56,411 nt of DNA from Acinetobacter kookii (GCF_900096895.1 NZ_FMYO01000014.1:1-56411); one strand, 5' to 3'. Shown: positions 28,448 through 38,866, counted from the first letter of the stretch. Notes: generated by a model from the letters alone, not told the origin. Made by a program: numbers and translations.

Positions 28448-29491
28448 TTAAAGTCCAAAATAATAAGCTAGTACACAAATGACAATGGTTAGCAAAATCA
28501 GTTTAATCACGCCCGATGTACCGACTTTATGCGAGGCATGCGCAGGATGGCTTTTCACCTGTGGGGCAGTATGCGGAGTGCTTGGCGCGCCATCTAGTGG
28601 ATTGGCCACTTCAACTTTGGTCAATCGTGCGGACTGATAATGATTGGCAACTTTGACTATAAATTTTGCGGTTAAATCATCCAGCTTTTGCGAGAAATGA
28701 CGTAGATTCAGCTGTTCTTCAGGTGTCAGTTCACTGCCATCCGCATGATAGGGATGTTGCTGTTTTTGCTGAATATAAATGGACAAAGCTTCTAGGCGAT
28801 GCAGTGTGGTATGCGCATAATCCGCCTGATAATCGCTTGGTAGTAAAGGCAGATATTTACTTTCCGGCAATGGGGAGCCATCCGCATTTTCCGTTGCTGT
28901 TTGCGGCATTCCATAATACGGAAAATCACGATTCGCAGGCTCGATAAAGCCTTGGGCAAACTTGCTGTCAAATAATTCGTTGTTGGTATAAACCTGAATG
29001 TCATCCCAATTCGGCTGTTGCAAATCGGCATCGATACGTTTTGCCAGTTTTGAATTCAGCTCGAAACGCCAGAAGGTTTCCTGACGGCACTGTTCCTGTT
29101 GTGGCTTGGGCGCTGCATAGTCATGATCTGCGTTATACCATTCCGCCAATTCCTTGCCGAAAATCCAGGCGGTTTTCTTATTGTGTTCATGGCTGACAAT
29201 AAAATGCGGAATGGCAAGCAGTTCAACATTAGCATTGGGGTTCTGTTCATCATTGAGCAGACTGGAACTGTGCAGGCTGATGCGCAGCGTTCCCTGTTTT
29301 TTTAGACCTTCCAGCCAGATTTGAAAATGTTGTGCCAATAAATGTTGTGACAGCAGATCACGGAAACGCAAATTGTGCTGGTTGAAAATGGCATGTTGTA
29401 CCCAATGATTAAAGCTCAGATTCTGGCTGAGGTATTCATTGCCATAGGTCACCAAAGTAAGCTGCTGTTTCCAAATCTGATCGAGTGCCAT
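28448..29491 (-). CDS. Tail-anchored protein of unknown function
   Basis: I do not recognise a family. The protein is hydrophilic, about 347 residues, rich in Gln, His and Asn. It has no signal peptide but a single hydrophobic helix at its very C-terminus (KLILLTIVICVLAYYFGL), which predicts a cytoplasmic domain held in the inner membrane by a tail anchor. A Pro/His/Ala-rich linker (about 310-325) precedes the helix. An in-frame ATG at 29506 would add five residues, but the ATG at 29491 has a TGAGAT ribosome binding site and I prefer it. It is divergent from pheS. Confidence 0.7.
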   Translation of the reverse strand: MALDQIWKQQLTLVTYGNEYLSQNLSFNHWVQHAIFNQHNLRFRDLLSQHLLAQHFQIWLEGLKKQGTLRISLHSSSLLNDEQNPNANVELLAIPHFIVSHEHNKKTAWIFGKELAEWYNADHDYAAPKPQQEQCRQETFWRFELNSKLAKRIDADLQQPNWDDIQVYTNNELFDSKFAQGFIEPANRDFPYYGMPQTATENADGSPLPESKYLPLLPSDYQADYAHTTLHRLEALSIYIQQKQQHPYHADGSELTPEEQLNLRHFSQKLDDLTAKFIVKVANHYQSARLTKVEVANPLDGAPSTPHTAPQVKSHPAHASHKVGTSGVIKLILLTIVICVLAYYFGL

Positions 29492-29598
29492 TGTTATTGA
29501 TCTCATAAATATTGGCTTTATCTTATACTTTTTCTAAATATGGTTGCCAATCTAATTTTTCCTCTACAGGGAACTTCATCAACGCGCTCAAAAACTGT

Positions 29599-29604
29599 TA
29601 GAAT
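29599..29604 (+). promoter_or_regulatory. Extended -10 promoter element of pheS
   Basis: TGT-TAGAAT reads as an extended -10 (TGN before the hexamer). A TTCATC 18 bp upstream is a weak -35. Transcription would start near 29611, giving a leader of under 40 nt, so no phenylalanine leader peptide could be transcribed from it. Confidence 0.5.
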
Positions 29605-29627
29605 ATGGGGTTTTATTATATTTTTAA

Positions 29628-30629
<1,002 letters not shown>

Positions 30630-30640
30630 GGCTTTTATTT

Positions 30641-30735
30641 AATCCTCTCCTAACCTCTCCTTTAAGAAAGGAGAGGGACTCCGCGAAAAGATAGGGGTTC
30701 TCCCCCTTTGAAAAAGGGGGAGTCAGAGGGGGATT
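30641..30735. repeat. Dispersed intergenic inverted repeat, copy B, inside the pheS-pheT operon
   Basis: The left arm (AATCCTCTCC..., from 30641) and right arm (...GAGGGGGATT, to 30734) are imperfect inverted repeats. Each has its own hairpin (CCTCTCCTTT-AAG-AAAGGAGAGG and CTCCCCCTTTG-AAAAAGGGGGAG). It begins 12 bp after the pheS stop and fills most of the 135-bp gap before pheT. The stems are strong but lack a T-run, so read-through is likely. Confidence 0.85.
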
Positions 30736-30764
30736 CTAGAGATTGAAATTACAGGTTTTTATAA

Positions 30765-33146
30765 ATGAAAATTAGCGAAAATTGGTTGCGCACCTGGGTA
30801 AACCCGGCAGTTGATAGCGAAACTTTATCCGATCAACTCACCATGCTGGGCTTGGAAGTTGATGAGCTGGCGCCAGCTGCAAAACCATTTACCGGTGTGG
30901 TTGTCGGTGAAGTACTCACTGTAGAACAGCATCCAGATGCAGACCGTTTACGTGTCACTACCGTAAATATCGGTTCGGGTGAGCCTTTACAGATTGTTTG
31001 TGGTGCGCCAAACGTGCGTGCAGGCATGAAAGCCCCTCTAGCGATCATTGGTGCAGTATTGCCGGGCGATTTCAAAATCAAGAAAGGCAAACTGCGTGGT
31101 ATCGAATCACAAGGCATGCTGTGTGGTGCTTCTGAAATTGACCTAGAAGATAAAATTGATGGTCTGTTAGAGCTTCCAGGCGACGCACCTGTTGGTGTCA
31201 ACATCCGTGAATATCTGGATCTGGATGATCACGTGATTGACATCAGTATCACGCCAAACCGTGGTGACTGTTTCAGTATTCGTGGTATCGCGCGCGAGAT
31301 TGGGGTAATTAACCAATTGCCTGTGACTGCACCTGAAATCACAGAAGTGGCTGCAAGCATTACTGACGAGAAAAAAGTCGTTGTGGAAACTGCAGGCTGC
31401 CCACGCTATTTAGGTCGTGTCATCAAAAACGTCAATACCAAAGCCCCTACACCGGAATGGATGGAGCGTGCGCTTGCCCGTTCAGGTATCCGTCAGCACA
31501 GCATTTTGGTGGATATTACCAACTATGTACTGATTGAACTGGGTCAGCCACTGCATGCTTTTGATGGCGGAAAAGTTCAAGGTTCAGTGCATGTACGTCA
31601 AGCCATTGCTGCCGAAAAACTGGTTCTACTCAATGAACAGGAAGTTGAGCTATCTGATGACGTGATGGTGATTGCAGATGATGAAAAGGCATTGGCGATT
31701 GCGGGCATCATGGGTGGCCTGTCTTCATCTGTGACTGATGAAACCACGGAAATCTTCCTGGAATCTGCTTTCTTCGCGCCTTTACATATTGCGGGCCGTG
31801 CGCGTAGCTTTGGTTTACATACCGATGCCTCTCAGCGCTATGAACGTGGTGTAGATTTTGAATTGCCGCTTATTGCCATGCACCGCGCATCACAGTTGAT
31901 TGCTGAACTGGCGGGTGGTGAGTTTGGTCCAATTACCGTGGCAGAAAAAACCGAGCTTTTACCAAAACGTGAAGCGATTGAACTGAACCAGGCTCAGGTG
32001 GATCAGTTATTGGGTTATAAGGTTGAATCTGACTTTATTACCGATGCCTTAACGCGTTTAGGTTGTGATGTGACAGTTAAAGCTGAAGGTCAATGGAGCG
32101 TCGTTCCTCCATCACATCGCTATGACATGGCAATCTATCAAGACCTGATTGAAGAAGTTGCCCGTATTCACGGTTATGACAATATTAAAATCAGCCTGCC
32201 TGTGATTGACGTGAAACTTGCCAAACATCAAGATCAGTTTGAGGTGGCTCAACTTCGTCAAACCCTGGTGACTTTAGGATATCAGGAAGCGATCAGTTTC
32301 AGCTTCGCTGATGCCAAACTTGAAAAACAGCTGAATCCTGCGGTAAATCCGTTGATGTTGGCGAACCCAATCTCCAGTGAATTGGCAGCAATGCGTTCTA
32401 CGCTGTTATCCAGCCTGATTCCATGTGTGCAATACAATATCAACCGTCAGCAAAACCGTGTGCGTTTCTTTGAGTTAGGACTACGTTTTGATTATCAAAA
32501 TGCGCAAAGCATTCATGATCTAAAACAGATCCCGACTTTGGCTTTAATTGCAGTGGGTGCCAAAACAGCTGAATCTTGGCATGGCAAAGCTCAGCCAATG
32601 GATTTCTTTGACTTAAAAGGTGAAGTTGAGGAAATTTTGGCAGCAGGACGGGTTAAAGTTGAATATGTTCGTTCAGAGCGTAGCTGGTTACATCCTGGAC
32701 AGTCGGCTGAAATTTTAGTAGATGGCCAGTCTGTGGGTTATCTCGGTCGTTTACATCCTTCTTTGGAAGATGAACTCGACTTGGGCATGACTTGGGTTGC
32801 CGAACTTGATCAAAAGGCTGTTTTGCAAACTTATGTATCTAATTTTACAGAATTATCACGTTTTCCATCGGTAAGGCGTGATATTGCGCTTTTAATTAAT
32901 GATAAGATTAATGTTAGCGAAATTCAGGGACTTATCGAAAAAACAGGTGGGGAGCTGCTAGACTCGACATGGTTATTCGATGTGTATACTGGACAAGGAG
33001 TAGAAGAAGGGAAACGCTCACTGGCATTTGCCCTTCTGTGGCAGCATCCAAGCCGTACATTGGAAGATGCTGAAATTAAATCAGGTATGGATAATATCCT
33101 TCAAGTGTTGGAAAACACTTACCAAGCGACATTGAGGGCTTCATGA
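30765..33146 (+). CDS. pheT: Phenylalanine-tRNA ligase beta subunit
   Basis: The 793-residue partner of PheS holds the editing and tRNA-binding modules. In order: EMAP-type tRNA-binding domain (about 40-150, [18 protein letters not shown]), B3/B4 editing domain (about 215-390), B5 (about 405-470), the synthetase-like core, and the C-terminal ferredoxin-fold anticodon-binding domain (about 700-793, [13 protein letters not shown]). It overlaps ihfA by 4 bp (ATGA), so the two are translationally coupled. Confidence 0.97.
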   Translation: MKISENWLRTWVNPAVDSETLSDQLTMLGLEVDELAPAAKPFTGVVVGEVLTVEQHPDADRLRVTTVNIGSGEPLQIVCGAPNVRAGMKAPLAIIGAVLPGDFKIKKGKLRGIESQGMLCGASEIDLEDKIDGLLELPGDAPVGVNIREYLDLDDHVIDISITPNRGDCFSIRGIAREIGVINQLPVTAPEITEVAASITDEKKVVVETAGCPRYLGRVIKNVNTKAPTPEWMERALARSGIRQHSILVDITNYVLIELGQPLHAFDGGKVQGSVHVRQAIAAEKLVLLNEQEVELSDDVMVIADDEKALAIAGIMGGLSSSVTDETTEIFLESAFFAPLHIAGRARSFGLHTDASQRYERGVDFELPLIAMHRASQLIAELAGGEFGPITVAEKTELLPKREAIELNQAQVDQLLGYKVESDFITDALTRLGCDVTVKAEGQWSVVPPSHRYDMAIYQDLIEEVARIHGYDNIKISLPVIDVKLAKHQDQFEVAQLRQTLVTLGYQEAISFSFADAKLEKQLNPAVNPLMLANPISSELAAMRSTLLSSLIPCVQYNINRQQNRVRFFELGLRFDYQNAQSIHDLKQIPTLALIAVGAKTAESWHGKAQPMDFFDLKGEVEEILAAGRVKVEYVRSERSWLHPGQSAEILVDGQSVGYLGRLHPSLEDELDLGMTWVAELDQKAVLQTYVSNFTELSRFPSVRRDIALLINDKINVSEIQGLIEKTGGELLDSTWLFDVYTGQGVEEGKRSLAFALLWQHPSRTLEDAEIKSGMDNILQVLENTYQATLRAS

Positions 33147-33439
33147 CAGCACTAACAAAAGCAGAAATGGCTGATCATTTAAGTGAGCTCACGAGTTTAA
33201 ACCGTCGTGAAGCTAAACAAATGGTCGAATTGTTCTTCGATGAGATTAGCCAGGCGCTAATCTCGGGTGAACAGGTTAAACTTTCGGGTTTCGGTAACTT
33301 TGAGTTGCGTGACAAGCGTGAACGTCCAGGCCGTAACCCGAAAACCGGCGAGGAAATTCCAATTTCAGCACGCCGTGTAGTCACATTCCGCGCAGGACAG
33401 AAATTCCGTCAGCGCGTAGGAAATGAGCAGATCGATTGA
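33143..33439 (+). CDS. ihfA: Integration host factor alpha subunit
   Basis: This 98-residue DNA-bending protein pairs with IhfB and shapes promoters, replication origins and recombination sites. The HU/IHF fold is clear: [23 protein letters not shown], the beta-arm [26 protein letters not shown] with the DNA-inserting proline region, and a normal length. Its position right after pheT is the same as in E. coli. Its stop codon lies inside its own terminator stem. Confidence 0.97.
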   Translation: MTALTKAEMADHLSELTSLNRREAKQMVELFFDEISQALISGEQVKLSGFGNFELRDKRERPGRNPKTGEEIPISARRVVTFRAGQKFRQRVGNEQID

Positions 33440-33452
33440 TCTGCTTTTTTTT
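33427..33452 (+). terminator. Terminator of the pheST-ihfA operon
   Basis: GCAGATC-GATT-GATCTGC is followed by eight T. The ihfA stop codon falls in the loop and right arm. Confidence 0.93.
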
Positions 33453-33570
33453 GTTTTAAGTTTTTTTAAAGGATTCTGGTTTTCTATCTAGGATAGGCAA
33501 GGAAGCGTATTGTTTGAAAATTGGATATTTTTATTCAATATGATTTGATTGACCTTTATTTCAGTCATAA

Positions 33571-33598
33571 AAAAAGAGAGCCATAGGCTCTCTTTTTT
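33571..33598. terminator. Bidirectional terminator next to the alanine-rich lipoprotein gene
   Basis: AAAAAGAGAGCC-ATA-GGCTCTCTTTTTT is a near-perfect palindrome; read on the minus strand it ends the lipoprotein transcript within 20-45 bp of the stop codon. Confidence 0.92.
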
Positions 33599-33616
33599 AC
33601 TGAATAATCGTAAAGA

Positions 33617-33865
33617 TTATTTAGCAGCAGAAGCAGCAGCTTCAGAAGCAGCTGGAGCAGCGTCAACAGCAGAAGCAGCAGCTTCAGTAGCAGAAGCAGC
33701 TTCAACAGTAGCAGCAGAAGCAGCAGCAGTAGCTTCAGATGCAGCTACAACAGCTTCAGATGCAGCAGCATCAGCAGCAGGAGCTTCTTCAGTTTTTTTA
33801 GCACAACCAACGAAAGCTAAAGTAGTAGCAACTGCAGCAGCAATAGCGATTTTTTTGAATAACAT
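33617..33865 (-). CDS. Small alanine-rich lipoprotein
   Basis: The 82-residue precursor has a lipoprotein signal (MLFKKIAIAAAVATTLAFVGC, lipobox FVGC, C21). The mature part of about 62 residues is almost only Ala, Ser, Glu, Val and Thr in an irregular AASEA/AATEA pattern, which should form a long helix or coiled coil, loosely like Lpp. No known domain is present. The ribosome binding site TAGAGAG is strong, and a strong terminator follows, so it is probably well expressed. The DNA is a degenerate GCA/GCT/TCA/GAA mixture that also leaves the opposite strand open; that antisense frame is an artefact. Confidence 0.82.
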   Translation of the reverse strand: MLFKKIAIAAAVATTLAFVGCAKKTEEAPAADAAASEAVVAASEATAAASAATVEAASATEAAASAVDAAPAASEAAASAAK

Positions 33866-34232
33866 GGCATCACTCTCTAAAATATGAGATTAAAAAAAAC
33901 CTATGTTAGCCTGTTGAGTGCTTTTATTCTTCCTAAAATTTGTTAGGCAGTAACAATGCAGAGGCAGTCTAACTGGTCTGCGAATATGCTATCACTGCGC
34001 ATTTTGAATTACTACTAGGTGCTTATTAAAAAATGCAAAAAAAGATAAAAAATGAGCATTTTTTTAACAGAAAATAACAATCAATTGGAAGATTTATATT
34101 GGATAAATACTAAATAACTTGCTAAAAATTATGGTTTTATAAATCTAATATTTTTAAGAATAATTAACTTGTCTATTAACTTTACAAAGAAAAGGGTGGA
34201 TTGTAGCTTTATGTAAATAAAGTCAACCAAAT
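33866..34232. other. AT-rich gap upstream of the alanine-rich lipoprotein
   Basis: Within the 420-bp space between the lipoprotein start and the rho stop I see no gene. There is a weak A/T hairpin (AAAAAATGC with GCATTTTTTT, about 34030-34068) that could be a terminator or part of a small RNA. The lipoprotein promoter must also lie here. Confidence 0.4.
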
Positions 34233-34264
34233 AAAAAGGCTATCCCGAGAGATAGCCTTTTTAT
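34233..34264 (-). terminator. Terminator of rho
   Basis: AAAAAGGCTATC pairs with GATAGCCTTTTT over a short loop, with T-runs in both directions; it lies about 20-50 bp past the rho stop. Confidence 0.9.
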
Positions 34265-34285
34265 GGAAAAACAATAATGACCCGT

Positions 34286-35554
34286 TTAGTTGGTCGCTTT
34301 ACGCTTCATTTGATCGAAGAAATCATCATTGGTTTTGGTTTCTTTCATACGATCCAGCAAGAATTCCATGGCTGCCAATTCATCTTGAGTATGCAGCAAT
34401 TTACGCAGAATCCAGACTTTACGAAGGTTATCTTCGCTCATCAAGCGTTCTTCACGGCGAGTACCGGATTTTTTGATGTTCATTGCAGGGAACACGCGTT
34501 TTTCGGCAATGCGGCGATCAAGCGTAATTTCCTGGTTACCGGTACCTTTGAACTCTTCGTAGATCACTTCATCCATCTTGCTGCCTGTTTCAATCAGGGC
34601 AGTAGAGATGATCGTCAATGAGCCACCTTCTTCAATGTTACGTGCAGCACCGAAGAAGCGTTTTGGACGTTCAAGCGCATGCGCATCCACACCACCAGTT
34701 AAAACCTTGCCTGATGAAGGAATTACAGTGTTATAGGCACGTGCCAGACGGGTAATCGAATCCAGCAGAATGACCACATCTTTCTTGTGTTCTACCAGAC
34801 GTTTGGCTTTTTCAATCACCATTTCAGCCACTTGTACGTGACGGGCTGGAGACTCATCAAAGGTTGAGGCAATTACTTCACCACGAACCGTACGTTCCAT
34901 TTCAGTCACTTCTTCAGGGCGTTCGTCAATTAGAAGGACGATGAGGAAACATTCAGGGTTGTTACGAACAATCGATTGCGCGATGTTTTGTAGCAACATG
35001 GTTTTACCCGCTTTTGGCGGTGCAACGATAATCGAGCGCTGACCTTTACCAATTGGTGCAACCAAGTCAACGACACGTGCAGTTAAGTCTTCAGTGGTAC
35101 CGTTACCCAGTTCCATGACCAATTGTTCAGTCGGGAACAATGGGGTCAAGTTCTCGAACAGGATTTTGTTGCGCGAGTTTTCAGGTGTGTCGTAGTTGAT
35201 TTGATTAACTTTTAAAAGCGCAAAATAGCGTTCGCCTTCTTTAGGTGGGCGAATTGTGCCAGTAATGGTATCACCGGTGCGTAAGTTGAAACGGCGAATT
35301 TGCGATGGGCTGACATAAATGTCATCCGGGCCTGCAAGATAAGAGCCCGCTGCTGAGCGGAGGAAACCAAAACCATCAGACAGAATTTCCAGAACACCAT
35401 CACCAAAAATCTCTTCGCCATTCATTGCATGGCGTTTTAAGATGGCAAAAATGATGTCTTGCTTACGGTTACGGGCCATTCCTTCCAGGCCCATAAACTC
35501 GGCAATCTTGATGAGTTCGCCAATCGGTTTTTTCTTGAGTTCAGTTAAATTCAT
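34286..35554 (-). CDS. rho: Transcription termination factor Rho
   Basis: Rho is a hexameric RNA-dependent ATPase that ends transcription at C-rich, untranslated RNA. The 422-residue protein has the N-terminal helical domain, a cold-shock-like RNA-binding domain with DGFGFLR (60-66), the P-loop [12 protein letters not shown], Walker [17 protein letters not shown], and the Q- and R-loop regions. It lacks the long inserted N-terminus of some phyla. A consensus promoter about 235 bp upstream gives a long leader. Confidence 0.97.
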   Translation of the reverse strand: MNLTELKKKPIGELIKIAEFMGLEGMARNRKQDIIFAILKRHAMNGEEIFGDGVLEILSDGFGFLRSAAGSYLAGPDDIYVSPSQIRRFNLRTGDTITGTIRPPKEGERYFALLKVNQINYDTPENSRNKILFENLTPLFPTEQLVMELGNGTTEDLTARVVDLVAPIGKGQRSIIVAPPKAGKTMLLQNIAQSIVRNNPECFLIVLLIDERPEEVTEMERTVRGEVIASTFDESPARHVQVAEMVIEKAKRLVEHKKDVVILLDSITRLARAYNTVIPSSGKVLTGGVDAHALERPKRFFGAARNIEEGGSLTIISTALIETGSKMDEVIYEEFKGTGNQEITLDRRIAEKRVFPAMNIKKSGTRREERLMSEDNLRKVWILRKLLHTQDELAAMEFLLDRMKETKTNDDFFDQMKRKATN

Positions 35555-35789
35555 AGGGGGTCAGATAGAATTAAAATTCTGGGATAGAGATGAGAAAAGG
35601 GAGCAACATTCAGCCGCTTACACGCAATAAACGTAACGCAATTGTATTTGCACAATAACAATTCAGAGGTCTGATTCATTGTTTCGAAGAGAAAAGTGTA
35701 AAAACAATTTCTGTTGCCGAGCGGCGATCTTATGTGTTGTGTCTTGTAAGAAAATGACGGATCAGAAATCCTGTATTCCTTGAACAAGC

Positions 35790-35818
35790 AATATAAGAGC
35801 TAATCGTATTTTTGTCAA
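35790..35818 (-). promoter_or_regulatory. Consensus sigma-70 promoter of rho
   Basis: On the minus strand TTGACA (35818-35813) and TATATT (35795-35790) are exactly 17 bp apart. Start of transcription would be near 35783, leaving a leader of about 230 nt before the rho ATG. Long rho leaders in E. coli mediate autoregulation. Confidence 0.75.
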
Positions 35819-35828
35819 TTTATAGACG

Positions 35829-35859
35829 AAAAAAATACGCTATCGGGCGATAGCGTATT
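35829..35859 (-). terminator. Terminator of trxA
   Basis: On the minus strand AATACGCTATC-GCCC-GATAGCGTATT is a perfect 11-bp stem followed by seven T, just before the rho promoter. Confidence 0.93.
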
Positions 35860-35882
35860 GGATTCAATCAAGCTGTTTTAAA

Positions 35883-36209
35883 TTAGATATTTTCTTCAAT
35901 AAAAGCAGTCAATTTAGATTTTGGCGCAGCACCGACTTGTTGAGCGACAACTTCACCATTTTTAAACATCAATAGTGCAGGAATGTTTCGGATATTGTAG
36001 TTTACGGCAGTCGCTTCACAAGCAGTTACGTCAACTTTAACAACTTTTACTTTGCCTTCAAATTCTGTAGACAATACTTCAAGTACAGGTGCAATGGCTT
36101 TACAAGGTGCACACCAGCCTGCCCAGAAATCGACCAGTACAGGAATGTCAGATTGTAAAACGTCAGCTTCGAAGTTCGCATCAGTTGTATTTACGATATT
36201 GCCAGACAT
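35883..36209 (-). CDS. trxA: Thioredoxin with WCAPC active site
   Basis: This 108-residue thioredoxin reduces protein disulfides in the cytoplasm using thioredoxin reductase. The active site reads WAGWCAPCKAIAP: the two cysteines are there, but the usual Gly between them is Ala. The cis-proline segment NIPALLMF and the C-terminal helix are normal. A TTG at 36221 is in frame, but it overlaps the ribosome binding site GGAG; the ATG at 36209 is the better start (MSGNIVNTTD). It is divergent from ppx. Confidence 0.95.
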   Translation of the reverse strand: MSGNIVNTTDANFEADVLQSDIPVLVDFWAGWCAPCKAIAPVLEVLSTEFEGKVKVVKVDVTACEATAVNYNIRNIPALLMFKNGEVVAQQVGAAPKSKLTAFIEENI

Positions 36210-36244
36210 GGAATGCTCCAAATAAATTTTAAGTTAGTTCTATA

Positions 36245-36279
36245 ACTATAAGTATTACATAGCCTCGTTTAACTATGTA
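36245..36279 (-). promoter_or_regulatory. Candidate trxA promoter with inverted-repeat operator
   Basis: On the minus strand TTAAAC (36272-36267) and TATAGT (36250-36245) are 16 bp apart. A perfect inverted repeat TACATAG-N10-CTATGTA (36256-36262 and 36273-36279) brackets the -35 and could be a repressor or activator site. No regulator can be named. Confidence 0.4.
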
Positions 36280-36470
36280 GGGGGATATGTAAATTTTCAA
36301 TCATTATATTGAGTTTGTCTAATTGATGCTCACGATATTGATTATCGTGTCCTACAATGGTTTACGGTATTAAAAAAATTAAAAACTGGTTCAGTTGAAC
36401 TGATAAATGGCTTTTAAATTGCATGCATGTGAATTACTCTAAGCACAATTCTTATAGGTTTGTTTGAATA

Positions 36471-37991
36471 ATGTCTGATTTTTTGATTGATGAAGAGTTA
36501 CTTGCTGCCATCGATATGGGGTCGAACAGCTTTCACCTGGCAATTGCACGTGTAGATCATGGCGAAGTAAAAAAAGTGGCTTCGATGTCAGAAAAAGTAC
36601 AATTGGCAGCTGGCTTAGATGAAAATAAAAATTTGACCGAAGCGGCTCAGCAACGTGGGTTGGCCTGTCTGGCACGTTTTGTCGGACGTTTAAGTTCAGT
36701 GCAGCCAAACCGTTTGCGTATTGTGGCAACCAATGCTTTACGTCAGGCTAAAAATGGTCATGAATTCATTCAGAAAGCTGCTGACATTTTACCTAAACCG
36801 ATCGAAATTATTGCTGGTCGTGAAGAAGCCCGTCTGATTTATTTGGGGGTCTCCCATACCATGGCCAATAGCGGCCGCCGTCTGGTGATTGACATTGGCG
36901 GGGGGTCGACCGAGCTGATTATTGGTGAAGCATTCGAACCGATTCATACCGAATCTGTACAAATGGGCTGTGTTGCCTTTACGAAAGCCTATTTTATGGA
37001 TGGCGAAATTAACCAGAAAGTTTTTGATAAGGCGGTGACCGCTGCACGTAAAGAAATTTCAGGGATTGCCAATACCTATAAAGCTGCAGGTTGGGATACG
37101 GTAGTGGGTTCAAGCGGAACGATTAAAGCCTGCCGTCAGATTACGGTGAATATGGGCTGGAGCAATGAAAAAGAAGAACTCACCCGTGAAGGCCTGGAAA
37201 AACTTAAAGACAAGTTGCTTAAATATAGGCACGTGGCTGAAATGGAATTTGATGGCCTGAAAGAAGACCGTCGAGCAGTTTTGCCAGCAGGGATTGCCAT
37301 TTTATATGCCGTATTTGATGTGCTGGGTCTGGATAAACTGGTCTATTCAGATGGTGCTTTACGTGAAGGCGTGATGTATGACTTGCTGGGCCGTTTCCAG
37401 CATGAAGACGTTCGCGACCGTTCTGTACATGCCTTAATGGGACGCTATAACGCCGATAGCAAACAGGCTGAACGTGTAGTCAATACCGCACAGCAATTGT
37501 TTAATGGCGTTGCACAATCGCTAAATTTAACCAGTGATGACAGTGACTTACTGCGTCGTGCTGCATGTTTGCATGAAATTGGCCTGGCGATCAGTCACAG
37601 TGGTTACCATCGCCATGGGGCTTATTTATTGCAACATTCGGATATTCCCGGTTTCTCGCAAATTGATCAAAACCATTTGTCACATTTGGTCGCTCATCAT
37701 CGTCGTAAACTTCGTGGCGATGCGCGCGTAGATGTTGCAAAGGTCGGTGGTAGCAAACTTGTGTACTTATGTCTATTGCTGCGTTTAGCAGTTTTGCTTA
37801 ATCATAGTCGTAGCGATGAGATGCTTCCTGCCATTGAATTAAGTGTCATCAATGAGCAACAATGGCAACTCAGCGTTTCTGGCGATGCCAAACAATGGCC
37901 TTTGCTTGTAGCAGACTTGCATGATGAACAGGTGCAGTTTAAGCATTGGGATATTGAATTGAATATTCAGTCGGAACAATTTATCTATTAA
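36471..37991 (+). CDS. ppx: Exopolyphosphatase (Ppx/GppA family)
   Basis: Ppx removes phosphate from the ends of polyphosphate; relatives hydrolyse pppGpp. The 506-residue protein has the actin-like ATPase-fold motifs AAIDMGSNSFHLAIA (about 13-27), DIGGGSTELIIG and GSSGTIKACRQ, then an HD-like C-terminal domain (LHEIGLAISHSGYHRHGAYLL). Length and C-terminal domain favour Ppx or GppA of the long type; I cannot exclude GppA activity. It probably leads a set with accA, 50 bp downstream. Confidence 0.92.
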   Translation: MSDFLIDEELLAAIDMGSNSFHLAIARVDHGEVKKVASMSEKVQLAAGLDENKNLTEAAQQRGLACLARFVGRLSSVQPNRLRIVATNALRQAKNGHEFIQKAADILPKPIEIIAGREEARLIYLGVSHTMANSGRRLVIDIGGGSTELIIGEAFEPIHTESVQMGCVAFTKAYFMDGEINQKVFDKAVTAARKEISGIANTYKAAGWDTVVGSSGTIKACRQITVNMGWSNEKEELTREGLEKLKDKLLKYRHVAEMEFDGLKEDRRAVLPAGIAILYAVFDVLGLDKLVYSDGALREGVMYDLLGRFQHEDVRDRSVHALMGRYNADSKQAERVVNTAQQLFNGVAQSLNLTSDDSDLLRRAACLHEIGLAISHSGYHRHGAYLLQHSDIPGFSQIDQNHLSHLVAHHRRKLRGDARVDVAKVGGSKLVYLCLLLRLAVLLNHSRSDEMLPAIELSVINEQQWQLSVSGDAKQWPLLVADLHDEQVQFKHWDIELNIQSEQFIY

Positions 37992-38041
37992 CAAGTGATT
38001 GGTTAACAAGGTATTGTTAATTTAGGGATAATGGTCGACCT

Positions 38042-38866
38042 ATGAAAAATAAAGCTGCTCAATCTAAAGCATGGACAACGGTTCAAATTGCACGTCATCC
38101 GGAACGTCCGCAATTCCTGGATTATGTTGGTGAAATCTTCACTGAATTCGATGCTTTACATGGAGATCGGGTATTTGGTGACGATGGTGCGATGATCGGT
38201 GGCTTGGCACGTTTTAATGGTCAGCCAGTGATGATTGTTGGGCAACATCGTGGTCGCAGCACCCGTGAAAAATTGCAACACAACTTCGGCATGAGTAATC
38301 CCGAAGGTTACCGTAAAGCACAGCGTCTACTCGACATGGCTGAACGTTTCAACCTGCCGGTATTTACTTTTATCGATACCATGGGTGCCTATCCAGGGGT
38401 CGGTGCGGAAGAACGTGGTCAGGCGGAAGCGATTGCCACCAGCCTTGCACAGCTTTCTAGCCTGAAAGTTCCGGTGGTTGCCACCGTTTTAGGTGAAGGC
38501 GGTTCAGGCGGTGCACTCGGTATCGGTGTGGCGGATCGTGTAGTGATGCTTTCACACAGTATTTATTCCGTGATTTCTCCTGAAGGTTGTGCATCCATTT
38601 TATGGAAAACAGCAGAGAAAGCGGAACAAGCCAGCGAAGCTCTGGCATTAACTGCAGAGAAATTAAAACAACTCGGTATTGTTGAATACGTGGTTGATGA
38701 AGGTGAAGGTGCGCATTTGCAGCCTGAAAAAGTGATGCAAGATCTTAAAGATGTGTTACAACAGGCTTTAGAAGAATTGCAATCGATGGATGCGGATGAA
38801 AGATGCGAAGCACGTTACCAGCGTTTAATGAAGTTTGGCAGCGACAATTCCGGTCTGGCGTCTTAA
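38042..38866 (+). CDS. accA: Acetyl-CoA carboxylase carboxyltransferase alpha subunit, short form
   Basis: AccA and AccD transfer the carboxyl group from biotin to acetyl-CoA, giving malonyl-CoA for fatty acid synthesis. The crotonase-fold core is complete: [62 protein letters not shown] and [15 protein letters not shown]. The protein is 274 residues, about 45 shorter at the N-terminus than E. coli AccA; the helical lead-in is missing, and the upstream DNA is the ppx 3' end and a short gap, so this is not a frameshift. Its end overlaps the tilS start by 64 bp. Confidence 0.95.
   Translation: MKNKAAQSKAWTTVQIARHPERPQFLDYVGEIFTEFDALHGDRVFGDDGAMIGGLARFNGQPVMIVGQHRGRSTREKLQHNFGMSNPEGYRKAQRLLDMAERFNLPVFTFIDTMGAYPGVGAEERGQAEAIATSLAQLSSLKVPVVATVLGEGGSGGALGIGVADRVVMLSHSIYSVISPEGCASILWKTAEKAEQASEALALTAEKLKQLGIVEYVVDEGEGAHLQPEKVMQDLKDVLQQALEELQSMDADERCEARYQRLMKFGSDNSGLAS

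Noticed and set aside
33549..33887. A 112-codon plus-strand Ala/Glu-rich frame
   Set aside because: Mirror image of the alanine-rich lipoprotein gene: the GCA/TTC/GAA/AGC codon mix is open on both strands. The minus strand has the lipobox and ribosome binding site.
38042..38120. AccA shortening as a frameshift or assembly error
   Set aside because: The upstream space is only 50 bp after ppx, which has an intact C-terminus; no displaced N-terminal codons are present in any frame.
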